Of a stretch of DNA of 64,000 nt, positions 22,906 through 34,137 are shown piece by piece. The position numbers and the translations under genes are program-made. Each line of letters opens with the position of its first letter. Position 1 is the stretch's first letter. The DNA lies in contig JAQMRL010000044.1 in assembly GCA_035578175.1 (NCBI GenBank), positions 744,001-808,000 of the forward strand, in the 5' to 3' direction. The notes under the pieces were generated by a model, which searched no databases, had not been told where the DNA came from, and saw only the letters and a list, made by a program, of their open reading frames with translations. This DNA is from Catonia carolina (Eukaryota > Arthropoda > Insecta > Hemiptera > Achilidae).

Positions 22906-23890
22906 TTTCAAAATTTTGGGGAAGGGGATTTTTACATTCGGGGGATTTTCCCCCCGACCACCCCATGGATTCTTTATTGAAAAAAGGAAAATGAAAATCT
23001 AACAGTGCTGCCAACCTCAACAGTGAGACACAACATTTCACTATCGTGTAGTTACTACGTAGATTTTGTAAGCAGTGGTTTATTGCCGAAAAAAATTTTT
23101 TCTTCGTAAACCTTTAAGAAAAAATTTGATCTTTAATACTATTTATAGCTTAATTACATAACTAGAAATGTTTGATATACTGTAATTACCAGTTAGTTAC
23201 CTTATTCGATTAGAACAAAACCTTCTAAGAATCGCCTTCTTTGCTATCGCTACCCCCTTCGTCTTTACCATCAGTCTCACTAGTATCTACCGAACAGTTT
23301 CCTTTCTTTACCAGGTGTCAAAAAAACCGTAGGGAAGAAGAATAGCTTCTTCACTAACTTTAATTCCCTTCTTTATAATTCGAATTGTGAAAAGAAACAT
23401 CACAGTAGTTTGCCGCTCGCTTATAGCTCTCGTTATAAGGCACGGAGAAGCATTTTTGTTTAGCTTCAATTTGGCAAAATTTTATTACATGCATTATTAG
23501 ACTTCGTTCAGCACTGTACATTGTCCGACCACGTTTTTAAAAAATCTGTAGATTTCTCGAAAACGTGGTCGGACATTTTGTTGACGGTAACAAACTGTTA
23601 TATTTTTACAGTTAACCTACAAAAGGTTCCACGATATACTGTATGGGCTCTGGCTATAGTGTACTTTGTTATGTTGGCTGAACTGATACCAAAGCAGTCG
23701 CGATGCGAACAAATAGTTTCCCTTCTTTACAACTCGTTAAACCAAAGGCATTCTCGTGACTCAAGTAACTACACAAACATCGTAAGTGAAAATACTGTAA
23801 CTGATTAGAATTATATTTCATCGGGTTTTTCCCTGAATAGTTACTTTATATTAAAATTAATAGTACAACTTATTAAACTTTGTTAAAAAT
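22906..23890. other. unassigned sequence containing a hairpin
   Basis: No family recognised. A short minus-strand open stretch near 23390 (FSVPYNESYKRAANYCDVSF) looks protein-like, but it is short and has no partner I can identify. Confidence 0.35.
23522..23575. repeat. perfect 16-bp inverted repeat
   Basis: TGTCCGACCACGTTTT at 23522-23537 pairs with AAAACGTGGTCGGACA at 23560-23575 across a 22-nt loop. No mobile-element ends were recognised around it. Confidence 0.9.
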
Positions 23891-24232
23891 GTTTACTTTC
23901 TCTTGCCTTATACATAAAGGAAGGTACATAAAGGAAGTATTTTTTTTCATGTCGATTTTTACGTTTTCAGGCCCCTCGAACCCAGAACACATGTTTTTAA
24001 GTGACTGGCGTGTGTCTGTGTGTGTTTGTGAACAAATTATCACAACGGAATATCGTACAAAGTTGAAACTTGGAACTTAAGTTAGGTACCACTAGGGGAT
24101 CCTACACAAACATTTTCACCAAAACCTGTCAACCGGAGGTAAGTAGTCATTCGTGCGATTTTTCACCTTTTTGCAATTTTCTCAAAAACCCCTAAGATTT
24201 CATTTTAAACCTCATTTACAACATTTTTTTAA
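23891..24232 (+). mobile_element. H element, 5' part
   Basis: ACTTTCTCTTGCCTTATAC to TTTTAAACCTCATTTACAAC. A TACATAAAGGAAG unit is repeated at the start. Confidence 0.85.
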
Positions 24233-24329
24233 TACTATAAAAATCTTAGGGAATTTCTGATTCTTCAGGATTTCATTTCCGCTTCCGAAAGCACACCACG
24301 CTGATTTATGCGCCTCTCCATTTCGGCGG

Positions 24330-24545
24330 ATTGGCTTGTTTTTCACACTCAATGACTTGCCCGAGAAAATGTATCATTCCGTTGTCACCAAATGGAAGAC
24401 CGCTGACTCTTTTTTTTATAGATTACGAGTTTTGGTGAATAATTTTTTTTTGTATGTAGACCTTATTTTATTGCGTGATGTGATTTTTTTGCGTTTAGGC
24501 TGTGAGGATGCTGACAGCAACTAATGATGTCAACACGACATATAC
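24330..24545 (+). mobile_element. hAT-A fragment
   Basis: GTTGTCACCAAATGGAAGAC, then TGTATGTAGACCTTATTTT and GATGTCAACACGACATATAC parallel the left part of the copy at 25357. Confidence 0.6.
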
Positions 24546-25010
24546 CCAAAATTCTCTAAAAAGATCTCGCCGGAAAAAAATTCACCTAGTTGAAACTTGG
24601 AAAGGAAACAGCAGTTTTTTATAAGATTTTCTTTATTACAATTTCTTCAAAAACGGCTTTTATGATTTCGATTACAAACGCATTTTATGCAGCAAGGACT
24701 CGCGCAACACGGGCTCAGCGGTGCCATTTTAGTTTTCTACACTTAAATACCTACATAACCAAAAAATCTCCAAAAGAATTTTCCAGAACACTAAAATTAA
24801 ATCGGAGAATTAGAAAACATCCGTAATATTGTACCAATTATTCTTCTTGGAGGCAACAAATTGATTAAGCACGACATCTGTAACGTAAATCTCCAAACAA
24901 CAGTATTGTAAAAAATCTTATTTTTCAGGCTTAATCGTGAAAAAATAACAACAGGTGATAGCAAACTTGCACGTGGAGAGCTAAATTTTTAAATAAAGGT
25001 AGATTAGAAT
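24546..25010. other. unassigned sequence
   Basis: Nothing recognised. Confidence 0.4.
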
Positions 25011-25168
25011 CTTTTTTTACGTCTGACTGTTTTGCAATTTCTGCTAAGGCAGAAGGTGAGAAGGATGACAGATAATGATGAATGATGAAAAAATGCCAGA
25101 CCTGACCGGGAATCGAACCTGGTGTAGAAGCCAGTTGCGCTAACCACTACGCCAACGGGCCGTAGTGA
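25011..25168 (-). mobile_element. SINE T2 copy (tRNA-derived)
   Basis: On the minus strand: GGCCCGTTGGCGTAGTGGTT (A box) and GGTTCGATTCCCGGTCAGG (intact B box). The body ends AACAGTCAGACGTAAAAAAAG. The unit GATTAGAAT flanks both sides (from 25002 and 25169), a 9-bp target duplication. tRNA folding is plausible for the head, but the attached body and tail identify a SINE. Confidence 0.85.
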
Positions 25169-25711
25169 TTAGAATCAGTTAGAATACTGATTATAATCAG
25201 TACAGTTGGAATTGAGATGGAACATGGACCAAAAAAACCCTTAAATTTTTAAGTAATAGGTTAGGTTTTTGGTTTTTAAAAAGATTCTTAACAACGTCAA
25301 TTTTTAGAAAGAACTGACTTTGTAATTTTGGTAAAATCAGTTTTCCTGTTATATACCAGTGGTCACCAACCGGCGTACCGTAGCTCTATAGGGAATAAAT
25401 ATTTTTTGTATGCAGATCTTATTTTCGTTTGTGATGTGAATTTTTTACGTTTCGGCTGCGTGCATGCTGAGAAGAATTAATGATGTCAACACGACAAATA
25501 CCCAAGTTTTTCTGAAAACAATTTATGCTCGCTAAACAAGTTTACGGCCGCGATCAGGATGAAAGCAACTCGTGATAGCTCAGCGTCACAGATACAAAAA
25601 AACAACTGTACACGGGCCTGCAGTAGTGTAAAAGTGTTTGTTACATTTCATTGTTCCAAAAGGTCAAACCTTTTCGAAATCAAAAATTCGTATTAAGTTA
25701 GGAAGAGGATA

Positions 25712-26058
25712 AAATACTTGTGAAATGTGGTTATAGAAAACTGAAAAATTAGATGGGTGGACAAAATAAGTAATTAAGACATAGACGAGTGGATGAACGA
25801 AGTATATGGAAACATCTTACCAGAAGGGATAAGCTAGTGGGACATATCTTAAGACATCCAAGTATCCATCTATCAATAATGGAGGGTAATATTGAGGGAG
25901 TGAATTGCAGGGGAAGGGAAAAGTTAGAATATTTAAAGCAAATTATAAAAAATGTAGGGTGAAGCAGGTGTGTAGATATGAAACGAATTGCGCAGAATAG
26001 AACAGCTTGAAGAACTGTATCAAACCAGTTAAGAGACTTATTACAAAAAAGTATTAAG
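25712..26058 (+). pseudogene. LINE X C-terminal remnant
   Basis: Reads EMW(C)Y, then RWVDK-like residues, then HLTRRDKLVGHILRHPSIH, SIMEGNIEGVNC and EYLKQIIKNVG. It ends where insect LINEs carry WRTAxNQS. After a stop comes ACCAGTTAAGAGACTTATTA and a short A run. It is truncated at its 5' side relative to the copy at 50400 and carries frameshifts. Confidence 0.75.
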
Positions 26059-26109
26059 ATTTAGCATGATTGCCTACCCAAATATTTACAGTCGGTAAGG
26101 GGTAGGCTT

Positions 26110-26506
26110 CTGCCCATAACAGACAGGCGGAGAGTCAAATTATTTACTCTCAATCTGTTCGTTGCAGGGCTAAAATAAATAGTTCTGTTTCTTATCACAT
26201 GGTCTGCCAGTTAAATGACTGAATCATTTAAGAACAGAAGAGGTAGAGGTGTAAAAGACACTAATCAGAGTTATCTCCTCTGAAAATAATGAATTTCATT
26301 TTACAGCCAGACCCTGTGGTGAATGAAGTGAAGGTGTCATTTGCAGAATGAAAAATATATGCTTTTCAGAGGGCCCGGCATGCTGATAAGCGTACTTTTC
26401 CAATCAGTGAGGAAGGCAGTGGTAAACCACGTCACTCCTCGTTTTACTTAGTAAAACCTCTACAGGTTCAAACCAGCTTTTCAGCTGATGACCTAAACAA
26501 CAGCAA
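26110..26506 (+). mobile_element. R420 retroposon with 9-bp target duplication
   Basis: GGTAGGCTT lies on both sides (26101-26109 and 26507-26515). Full length, from CTGCCCATAACAGAC to CTAAACAACAGCAA. Confidence 0.92.
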
Positions 26507-26866
26507 GGTAGGCTTAAGTAAAAATTTGGCTGGACCGTGGCAGTTCATCAAATTTTTAACTGGACCTAGATCAAATAATTTAGCAGAGGACCACTGTACA
26601 GATTAACAAAGTCATCAACCGTAATATCACGTATATTAAATATTAATAAAAATTTATTTATTTCCGTATTTTTCACAATAGTAACCCATACACATTGTTT
26701 CCAAAAGCTATCATGCATTTACGCTTCACAATGTACGTATGAGGTGGAATTCTAACTAACTATACCTAAAAGCCATGCCCTAGGGTAGGTGTTCTCTTCT
26801 TTCATTTAGTGGACAGTAGAACAGAGATTTACAACTAAACTAGGGCTCAAAACCATGACAATTTAA

Positions 26867-27587
26867 CAAAAAATATGGTGTGAAACACTCACATGAACTT
26901 TCTCTTGCCAATGCAAATAATGAACAATATAACCTTACATTAGTAATTAAACATTAGAAATTAACGAGAAACTAACCTCAAAAAACATAACTTAATTTTA
27001 ATCCTGAGTGATTGATGCAAAATGAAAACCACCCTTAGTTTGGCTTGATAATATGGAAAATCACTCCTTCACGCTAAACTAGGCTCTGTAGAATAAAATA
27101 CTTGAAATTAAAGTTGTAGGTTTCTTAATTTCCTATAAATTTAATTATATACTTTTGTCGTAAAATGCATCCTAAGGCTGAAATCTTAAATCCAATTTTT
27201 TACAGATTTTCATAAAAAAAAATAGAAAATCACTAATTACCTCTAAACTAAGCGTTATACAAAGAAATGTTTGGAATAAAAGTTGCACGTTTTTTAATTT
27301 TTTACAACTTTGGTTATATACGGTTTTGCCCTATAATGCATATTCAGGCCGTAATCTTAGAAAAAAAATTTTTTTGGCGAAAGCACAGCCTCCTTAAGAA
27401 TTTCAGCAGACATGGCGCCTTCCCTATCATACAGATATACCCTATGAAAAACAAACCAATCGCTAAAAACATGTTTTTTGGGTTCAGGAGGTCTGAAAAG
27501 TGTATATCCGGTGGAAGTTCGATATTGAAAAATCAACATGAAACAATACTTTCCTTCCAATATAAGCATATAGGCAATAGAAGTAAT
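26867..27587 (-). mobile_element. H element, both ends, internal deletion
   Basis: From AAAAATATGGTGTGAAACAC to AAGCATATAGGCAATAGAAGTA. The segment around the TCAACCGGAAG motif and the GT tract is deleted near 27430. Confidence 0.88.
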
Positions 27588-27979
27588 AAAACCGTAATAC
27601 TATATACTGTAATAATACTGCATATCGAATCAATGATTTTATTACAAGTTAACAAAAATTGTTCATAAACAATTCTAACCCTTAAACTCTGTTATTAAAA
27701 TATTTGAAAATAAGATAAATTCCTGTTTTGATTAACCTTTTTACCTTCTTTTTCAACTTCATTCTCAAGCAAAAAGTGCTTAGTGCACTGCCTTCTTCAT
27801 TTCACCGTTTCGAACTCAAATACATAAGACACTGAAATAAAATTTTTCAGTCCTACACAGAAAATCGTGGAGAGTTAAAAAACGGGCGTATACCACCAGT
27901 ATATGCCCGTTTTACATAGACCTCTTTCTACAAAAATGAGCCAAAAACTTTATATTGATATTAACGTTTCTATATTACC
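27588..27979. other. unassigned sequence containing a hairpin
   Basis: Nothing recognised apart from the inverted repeat at 27879. Confidence 0.4.
27879..27913. repeat. 14-bp inverted repeat, 7-nt loop
   Basis: AAAACGGGCGTATA pairs with TATATGCCCGTTTT. The one non-Watson-Crick pair (G-T) would still pair in RNA. The loop is CCACCAG. Confidence 0.9.
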
Positions 27980-27991
27980 TCTTTCTACATT

Positions 27992-28312
27992 TTTTTAAAT
28001 TTTTTTTATTCCTAATTTGTGTACGTTGCAATCTGTTCAATTCAGAACAATAAGCAACCCCATGGCCCAATGAGATGAGGATGATGTGTATGACGTGTAA
28101 ATGAGGTGTAGTCTTGTACAGACCCAGGCCGACCATTCCTGAGAGAGTATGGTTAATTAAACCCCAACCATCAAAGTACACCGGTAACTACTATCTAGTA
28201 TTCAAATCCGAATAAAAGTAACTACCTTTACTAGGATTTGAACCGTCTCCGAAACTCAGCTGTTAAACAGCTGATTTTGGCGACGACTTTACCTCTAGAC
28301 CAACCCGGTGGG
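27992..28312 (-). mobile_element. SINE T3 copy with 12-bp target duplication
   Basis: TCTTTCTACATT flanks both sides (27980-27991 and 28313-28324). On the minus strand the head is ACCCACCGGGTTGGTCTAGA with GGTAAAG (A box), then GGTTCAAATCCTAG (B box). A body of about 200 bp is shared with four other copies and ends ATTAGGAATAAAAAAAATTT. Confidence 0.92.
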
Positions 28313-28324
28313 TCTTTCTACATT

Positions 28325-29231
28325 AATTATAAATTCATGGACAATACTTTTGAAGAGCTATCATTTAAGTTTTTTAAGTAAAAAGGGAGCAAATTAAACA
28401 TTTTGGTCTCAAATAATTATGGTGACGCTGATAAAGGATCAGTAGCAGATGTATTAAGTGCATATTTCTAGTGTTGTAATATGGTCTCCACTCTGTATCT
28501 GTTTTTATGTCCCCTAATTACTTTTTTGACATAGAGTTGCTTTACATCCATCATTGAAAAATCATTGAAAAGCGGCTATAAGACAAATATCATGGAGGTT
28601 TGTTTATTATTTTGATAATTAAATTTTGCACTTAATGCATAAAAGGTACCCCAACCTATGGTTTTGTAGGTTATAAAAGACTGAATTATTCAATATTACA
28701 ATGTTTACAATCTAATAGATATTAATAAGAAACGAAGCGGAACGGTGGCAGCAAATTAAGAAAAAAGTACTTCTATCTTACTGTGAAGGTTTAAACCAAA
28801 TACAAAACTAACTGACCTATCCTAACGCTAATGTAGCTGGATTGATCAACGCCTAACAAAAACAAGGTTTATGTAACATGCGTATTAATATAATATATAT
28901 TATATATACATATATATTTATAAAATGAAGCCTGTTTGTTGTACATAGTAACTACGCAAGCCGTGCAACGTCAACCAACAACAGCGCTATTAATATTCTA
29001 AATTAAATTAAAACATATTGTACGATTGTACGTAATATGATTTGTCATTTTCACAGAGTTCATGCCCTCTCAATAGATTATAATGAAATATATAACTATA
29101 CATTATTTATGTATGGTAATTACATTTATTAATCCTAAATACATTTTTTTAAAGAAGTACCCCAAATCAGATATTGAATATTTTTGTAAATTATATTTTG
29201 TTGCATTATCACCTCGCCACCTTTGAGGTAC
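28325..29231. other. unassigned AT-rich sequence
   Basis: Contains a TA-rich palindromic run near 28890-28925. No gene recognised. Confidence 0.4.
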
Positions 29232-29585
29232 TGAGTATTGAACGAAATTTTAAAAATTTACAACTTTTATTTTACTTTTATTTTTCACTTCAAAATCGGT
29301 AAAAATGGTTATTTTAATATTGCAACCTTAGTATGCATTTTACGACAAAAGTATAAATATAGCTGATTAAAGTTATAGAAATTTAAACACCTACAACTTT
29401 TATTTCAAGCATTTTTCCACAAAGTAGTTTAGCGTCCATTAAAGATTTTACGCATTTTTTAAGTCCTACATAGATTGATTTCCATTAAGCGTCATTCACT
29501 AATGATTAAACATGGGTTTTATGTTTAATTAATTACATTGGCAAGAGAGTCATTTAATGTTCACGCCTGATTTTTTTTTTTTTAT
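29232..29585 (+). mobile_element. H element, 3' part
   Basis: Two TACAACTTTTATTT blocks, ACATTGGCAAGAGAG and a damaged palindrome, ending CCTGATTTTTTTTTT. Confidence 0.8.
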
Positions 29586-30421
29586 TCGTGAACTTCGACA
29601 TATACTACTTGGAAATTTTCGAGCATTCGAGAATTTCACTCTACAGAACACACAATCTGAAGAACAAATATTATAGGTACAATCTCCGAATCTTCTTTGT
29701 CAGGAAATTTATTTTAAGGCTTTAAATCATGATGGTAATTTGTTCTGATTAAAATGAGGAATATAATAAAATAATAATAATACATTTTTTTACATTATAC
29801 GCATGAATAACTGATGACATGGTAGTTTCCGATAGTGACGTCATAAAAACAGTAGCTACATGCGTATCGACACACCGTATATTTTTTCCTCTTTGCGCAC
29901 TTCCAGTAATCTAAAATCTACCGTCATGCTATCTGATCAGTACTATACCAAATTTGACAAAACAGAGAAATAAACGCGTGATGTTTTCAAGAAAATAGTT
30001 TACATTGTGTGATTTAGAACGTATTCTATCGACGTTTAAAAAACCAAAACATTTTCTATTACAAACACTTTGATCATGTTTCAAATATAATTTATAAATT
30101 TAAAGAGAATAATATTTAATTATCATTTAATTTAAATTTGATAACATATGTTAATTAATTATAAAAGGCCAACGAACCTTCACAGTAACAAATAATAAAG
30201 ATGTTCCAAGTTCTTAATGTATAAATGAGCTGAAACTAGTCAAAAATATTACAGACTAAGTGATGTTAATCAATAAAAAAATAACTGATAAATTTTGAGA
30301 GTAGTTTCGATCAAAAATACCAACACCAACTGGATACAACAACAAACCATCAATATAGAACTGAAAAATATAAACATCAATGTAGAACTTAAAATATGGA
30401 AAATCACCAACTGACGCCAAA
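29586..30421. other. unassigned AT-rich sequence
   Basis: A TGACGTCA octamer occurs at about 29838. A reversed H scrap (GGAAAATCACCAACTGACGC) lies at 30398-30425. No gene recognised. Confidence 0.4.
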
Positions 30422-30832
30422 CTACAGGTTTTTTTAACAGAGGTTGATTTAAATTTAGGGCTGTGGTTCCTAACCGTAGGTCCACGGAAGGGTCCGGCAG
30501 CACATGTAAAAAGTGATTAGGAGAGAAACGAGATGGGTTGAATATATTTGATGACGTCAGGTTTTGAATTAAAATTTCTTTCCTGATTAATTTCTGTATT
30601 CCTTTTGCCGTGGGGAGGGGCTTCCGTAACCCTATAACCACCGAAATGTTCACTCTCACCTAGTCATAGGTAGGGGTGGTCTGCTCATGGTTCAGTTTCT
30701 GGCTTAGTTTCCAATCCGCAGACTTCTAAGGGTTACAGATCACTGATTTACCGTCATTCACTCATGATTAAACATGTTTTTCATAATTAACATTGTCAAG
30801 AGAAAGTCATGTGTGAGTTTCACACAAAATTT
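30422..30832 (+). mobile_element. H element 3' end split by a hAT MITE
   Basis: GAGGTTGATTTAAATTTA before and ACCGTCATTCACTCATGA after the insertion, then GTCAAGAGAAAGTCATGTGTGAG and TTTCACAC. Confidence 0.85.
30461..30745 (+). mobile_element. hAT-type MITE, 285 bp
   Basis: Termini CTGTGGTTCCTAACCG and, reversed, CAGTGATCTGTAACCC. The 8-bp flanks ATTTAGGG (30453-30460) and ATTTACCG (30746-30753) agree at six of eight positions and sit exactly where the H sequence is interrupted. Non-coding. Confidence 0.85.
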
Positions 30833-31487
30833 TTTCGTCTGTCACCAATAGTATTTACGCCCAGTCATTAAACGTAACCATCCGATATCTGAAAACTTTA
30901 TTAAAATGTAGGTATAGTATCTATCTATTTAACAACATTTTTTGCTAATTTTACAAGGATATTAAAAAAAATTCTGTATGTTTAATTAAAAAACAATAGT
31001 GTAGTCGTGTGTTTCTTCTATCCCTTCAATTCAATTTTAAGTACTATTATAACATACATGTTAAACTTGAAAAGTTATGCCTAAAAAAATAACATGAAAA
31101 AGGGATGGGGAAGTGATGGTATAAAAAATTGGAGGGGGTGTAATATAACTGCGTAGGTTCCGACAATGTTAAGATGTGTGTGTGTGTCTGTGTATATGGA
31201 GTAATATTATGTTTATGTGTGAGTAAACGTGAAGAGAGTTTGCAGTCTAGGGCAATGACATGGATTCTGAGGCAGACCGGCGCTTGCGCGTTGATTCTCA
31301 AGGTCAAATCAGACCTCACCGACAACAAACACCCCCTGTTTAAAACTTTATACATAACTCTGTCTTTTTCTATTATCATTCTCTCTCTCTCACGCACAAC
31401 CTAACTTGTGAACTGTTAAACCACTGGCCTATCCAATATATTTAACCGCACATTTTACAAACACTGCTATTGCAAAACAACAGTCTA

Positions 31488-31518
<31 letters not shown>

Positions 31519-31984
31519 TTGTGTACACGGATCTAAGTGAGTTAGATGCGTGTTTTATATCATTTTTGTTATCGTCGGTGGGTTATTTTTTGTTTTAATT
31601 TTCACAGCCGAGTAGTAGTATTTATCTTTCAATACGATTCAAGAATACAGTGAAAAATATTAAGTGCCATTTTTTTTCTATTAATTCAATCCTTCTGTTT
31701 TGTCGTTAAAAACAATTATAAATGTTCTAAAAATAACATCATATGATTTCATATTATTAAACAGGCGTTAAATAATAAATAATAATCTCATTCACTCATT
31801 CCTTCGCCAATAATAATTATTCTTTAGTTTCACGATCACCAAGATCACAGTTTTACAACCTATGTAGTAAGCGTACCTCTCGGGATACGAAAAAAATAGG
31901 AGCAAAACAAATATAAATAAACACATATATTTTATTAGTTATCATAAATACTGGGTGAATATAATAAAGGTAGGTTTAGGCAAA
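30833..31984. other. unassigned sequence with GT microsatellites
   Basis: (GT)n tracts at 31174-31190 and 31491-31524. Between them, 31210-31360 is GC-richer and open on both strands, but no domain was recognised. Confidence 0.35.
31491..31524. repeat. (GT)n microsatellite
   Basis: Uninterrupted GT dinucleotides followed by TTTGTGTAC. Not inside a recognisable H copy. Confidence 0.9.
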
Positions 31985-33800
31985 GAAGATATAGAACCAA
32001 AAACGAGTTGTGGAACGTTACATTTCAAGACATCTGAAGGTAGTGTTTGTCGATTTTAAGAAAGCTTATGATTCAATCAACCAAGAAACGCTTTTCAATA
32101 TTTAAGAAAAGTTTCGATTAGACATTAAGACAACGGGGATCATATCATGTCACTTACATGTGACATGCGGCGTGGGGAAACCTTAAATGTTTGGGGCCCT
32201 AAAAAGGCCTGTTTAAGCGGTGGTCGTCTTAGCGGGAAGAATCGGTCGTAGTCGACGAGGCGGTCGAGGAGGTGGGCGACACAGCGTATCGTCGTCCAGC
32301 AGAGACGTCATCTTCTTCCCTCGTAGTAGTGCGTCGATGGCTTCATCGGGATCCGGTGGGCGCAAGGCTCGGTTGAGGGACCACTGTGGGCATTGCTCGC
32401 GGTAGCAGGCGATGACGGTCCCGGTTCACGGCTTACAGTATCGGGTCGGCGAGCGGAAGCATCATCTTCTCTTTTGCGGGATCGTCGATGAGTCTTCGTC
32501 GGAGTCCGATAGCCGCGTGCCGATGGTGGATGTCTCTTCTATTCCTGGGTGGACTAGAATCGAAAGACACGGGCTCTGTGGAGCGCTATTTATATAGTCT
32601 CCAGTGCGCAGCGGTGGGGGCGATTACAAGCCCTCTGCAGTGCCGACACAGGCTACCGCCCAAATCGGAATTATTGGTGACTTCCCTTTGTCGCTAAGTC
32701 GAAAGCTTTAATAGCCGGGAGCAGAGTACCTAATCAAAGGAAGCGACGGTGACAATTAACACAGACACAATCAAAAGTAAAATTTCTAATAGACATCTCC
32801 AAAGAGTTTGAAGTTAAAACTGGCGTTAGGCAGGGAGATAGACTGTCGCCGGGTCTTTTAAACTGTGTACCGGAGAACATTTTTCAGGAATGAAAAATGG
32901 AACTTACCAATAAAAGATTGTTAAATCTAGTAAACATTGGGGGATCAGAGAACGGAATAACGATAAACTGTCTTGGATTTGCTGACGACCCAACAATCGT
33001 TTCTAGAAACACGGAAACATTAGCAGAACAAATCAACATGTTGATAGAACAAACAGAAAATGCGGGACTACAGATTTCCTTCGAGAAAACTAAATACATA
33101 ACGAATATGCAAACATCCCCGCATCACTTGAAGACAAAATGGAAACACTGGAAAAGTTAATAGCTCAAGTACTTCGCGGAGATAATACAAAGGAGAGAGA
33201 AAAGGAAAAGAACAACAATAAACGAGGAAGGAATCCGGTTCACTCCGAAGAACTAACCACTTGTATAAAAAGAAAGTACTCTCAAGATAAGTCACAATTA
33301 GACATTTTAATACACTGCGATAAAACCTGTGTTTGTACGTGAGTGAGTGCCTTAAAATGACTGGAAAAGCTGATCTAAGAGAAAACCTAAAATTTGAGAG
33401 AAAATTCTCCGCAAGATAATGGGCCTTAAGATAGTAGACGGACAATATAGGTTACAAGGTCGAGAAGAACTATGCAAGGAAAACGAACGATTAGAAAAAT
33501 TAGACTAAAATTCTACGGACACTTTTATAGAATGGATGACAACCAGTTGACAAAAAAAAAATTTTTAAGGCACTAAACAAGAGACTTAAGGTGTCAGATA
33601 AAAGGTTTAAAGAAGTCAGAAAGGATATTAAGAAAAACGGAACAAACGGAGAAAACTTAAAGAACCGAAAGAGAAATTCAGTCAACTAATTACAGACTTT
33701 CAGGGCTTCCATGAAGAGCACCGGATGGACGGAAGAAATGAGAATAGCCTATAGTAAACGAATGCTGAGAATGTGAGGAAACTTGGCCCTGTATGAGGAA
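31985..33800 (+). pseudogene. LINE Z reverse-transcriptase remnant, split by G560
   Basis: Before the insertion one frame reads VVFVDFKKAYDSINQETLF, the RT motif with the first catalytic Asp. After it, the frame resumes at LTQTQSKVKF, then EFEVKTGVRQGDRLSPGLLN (QGDxLSP motif), LGFADDPTI (the xADD catalytic box), LIEQTENAGLQISFEKTKYI and, further on, LKFYGHFYRMDDNQLTKK with a C-terminal tail. Many stops occur. The intact QGDRLSP and FADD boxes show it descends from a functional RT. No endonuclease domain was seen. A second, minus-strand copy is at 41396. Confidence 0.85.
32159..32754 (+). mobile_element. G560 repeat copy 1, inserted in LINE Z
   Basis: GC-rich, about 596 bp, TGTGACATGCGGCG to GCGACGGTGACA (TG...CA ends). 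The left flank has TTACA and the right TTAACA, a possible imperfect target duplication. A TATA-like TATTTATATAG lies at 32588, with GC-rich sequence after it. Removing the repeat joins the RT reading frame. A solo LTR is one reading. No primer-binding site, polypurine tract or coding partner is visible to prove it. Confidence 0.65.
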
Positions 33801-34137
33801 AAAATTAAACACTGTCATTTTGTTATAATGAACAAAATGGGTGGCCGGGGGGGGGGGGGGAGATACGAAACAGGGCATAAAGGTTTATGTCCGTATAACC
33901 TTCATGTTTATTCATTCATATGATCTGAAGTTTACTGACTCATTTAGGTCCATTCTTTAACATACACTGATTCAAAAATACTACATTAATAATCAAAATG
34001 GGGCTTACCATATAGAAGACGTAACTACATAATATGACCAATAAACTTGACATACCTGAAAACAAAAATAAAAAAATATTTAAAATATTTTGTTGAATCT
34101 GCAATAATTTACTTAATACTTTGTTGTGAAAAAAAAT
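33801..34137. other. unassigned sequence with a poly-G run
   Basis: A run of 14 G at 33847-33860. Otherwise AT-rich and unrecognised. Confidence 0.5.

Larger units (their letters stand above)
25357..26596 (+). mobile_element. hAT-A element with nested LINE X and R420
   Basis: The left terminus CAGTGGTCACCAACCGGCG and right terminus GAGGACCACTG form the short hAT-type inverted repeat. Subterminal GTACCG/GGACCG motifs are present. A LINE X fragment and an R420 copy occupy the right half. Without them the element is about 500 bp and non-coding. No clear 8-bp target duplication is visible. Confidence 0.65.

Noticed and set aside
25098..25163. candidate tRNA gene
   Set aside because: A and B boxes are present, but the sequence continues into a SINE body with A-rich tail and target duplication.
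29836..29845. isolated TGACGTCA octamer as a regulatory site
   Set aside because: A single 8-bp word with no neighbouring motifs is expected by chance at this scale.
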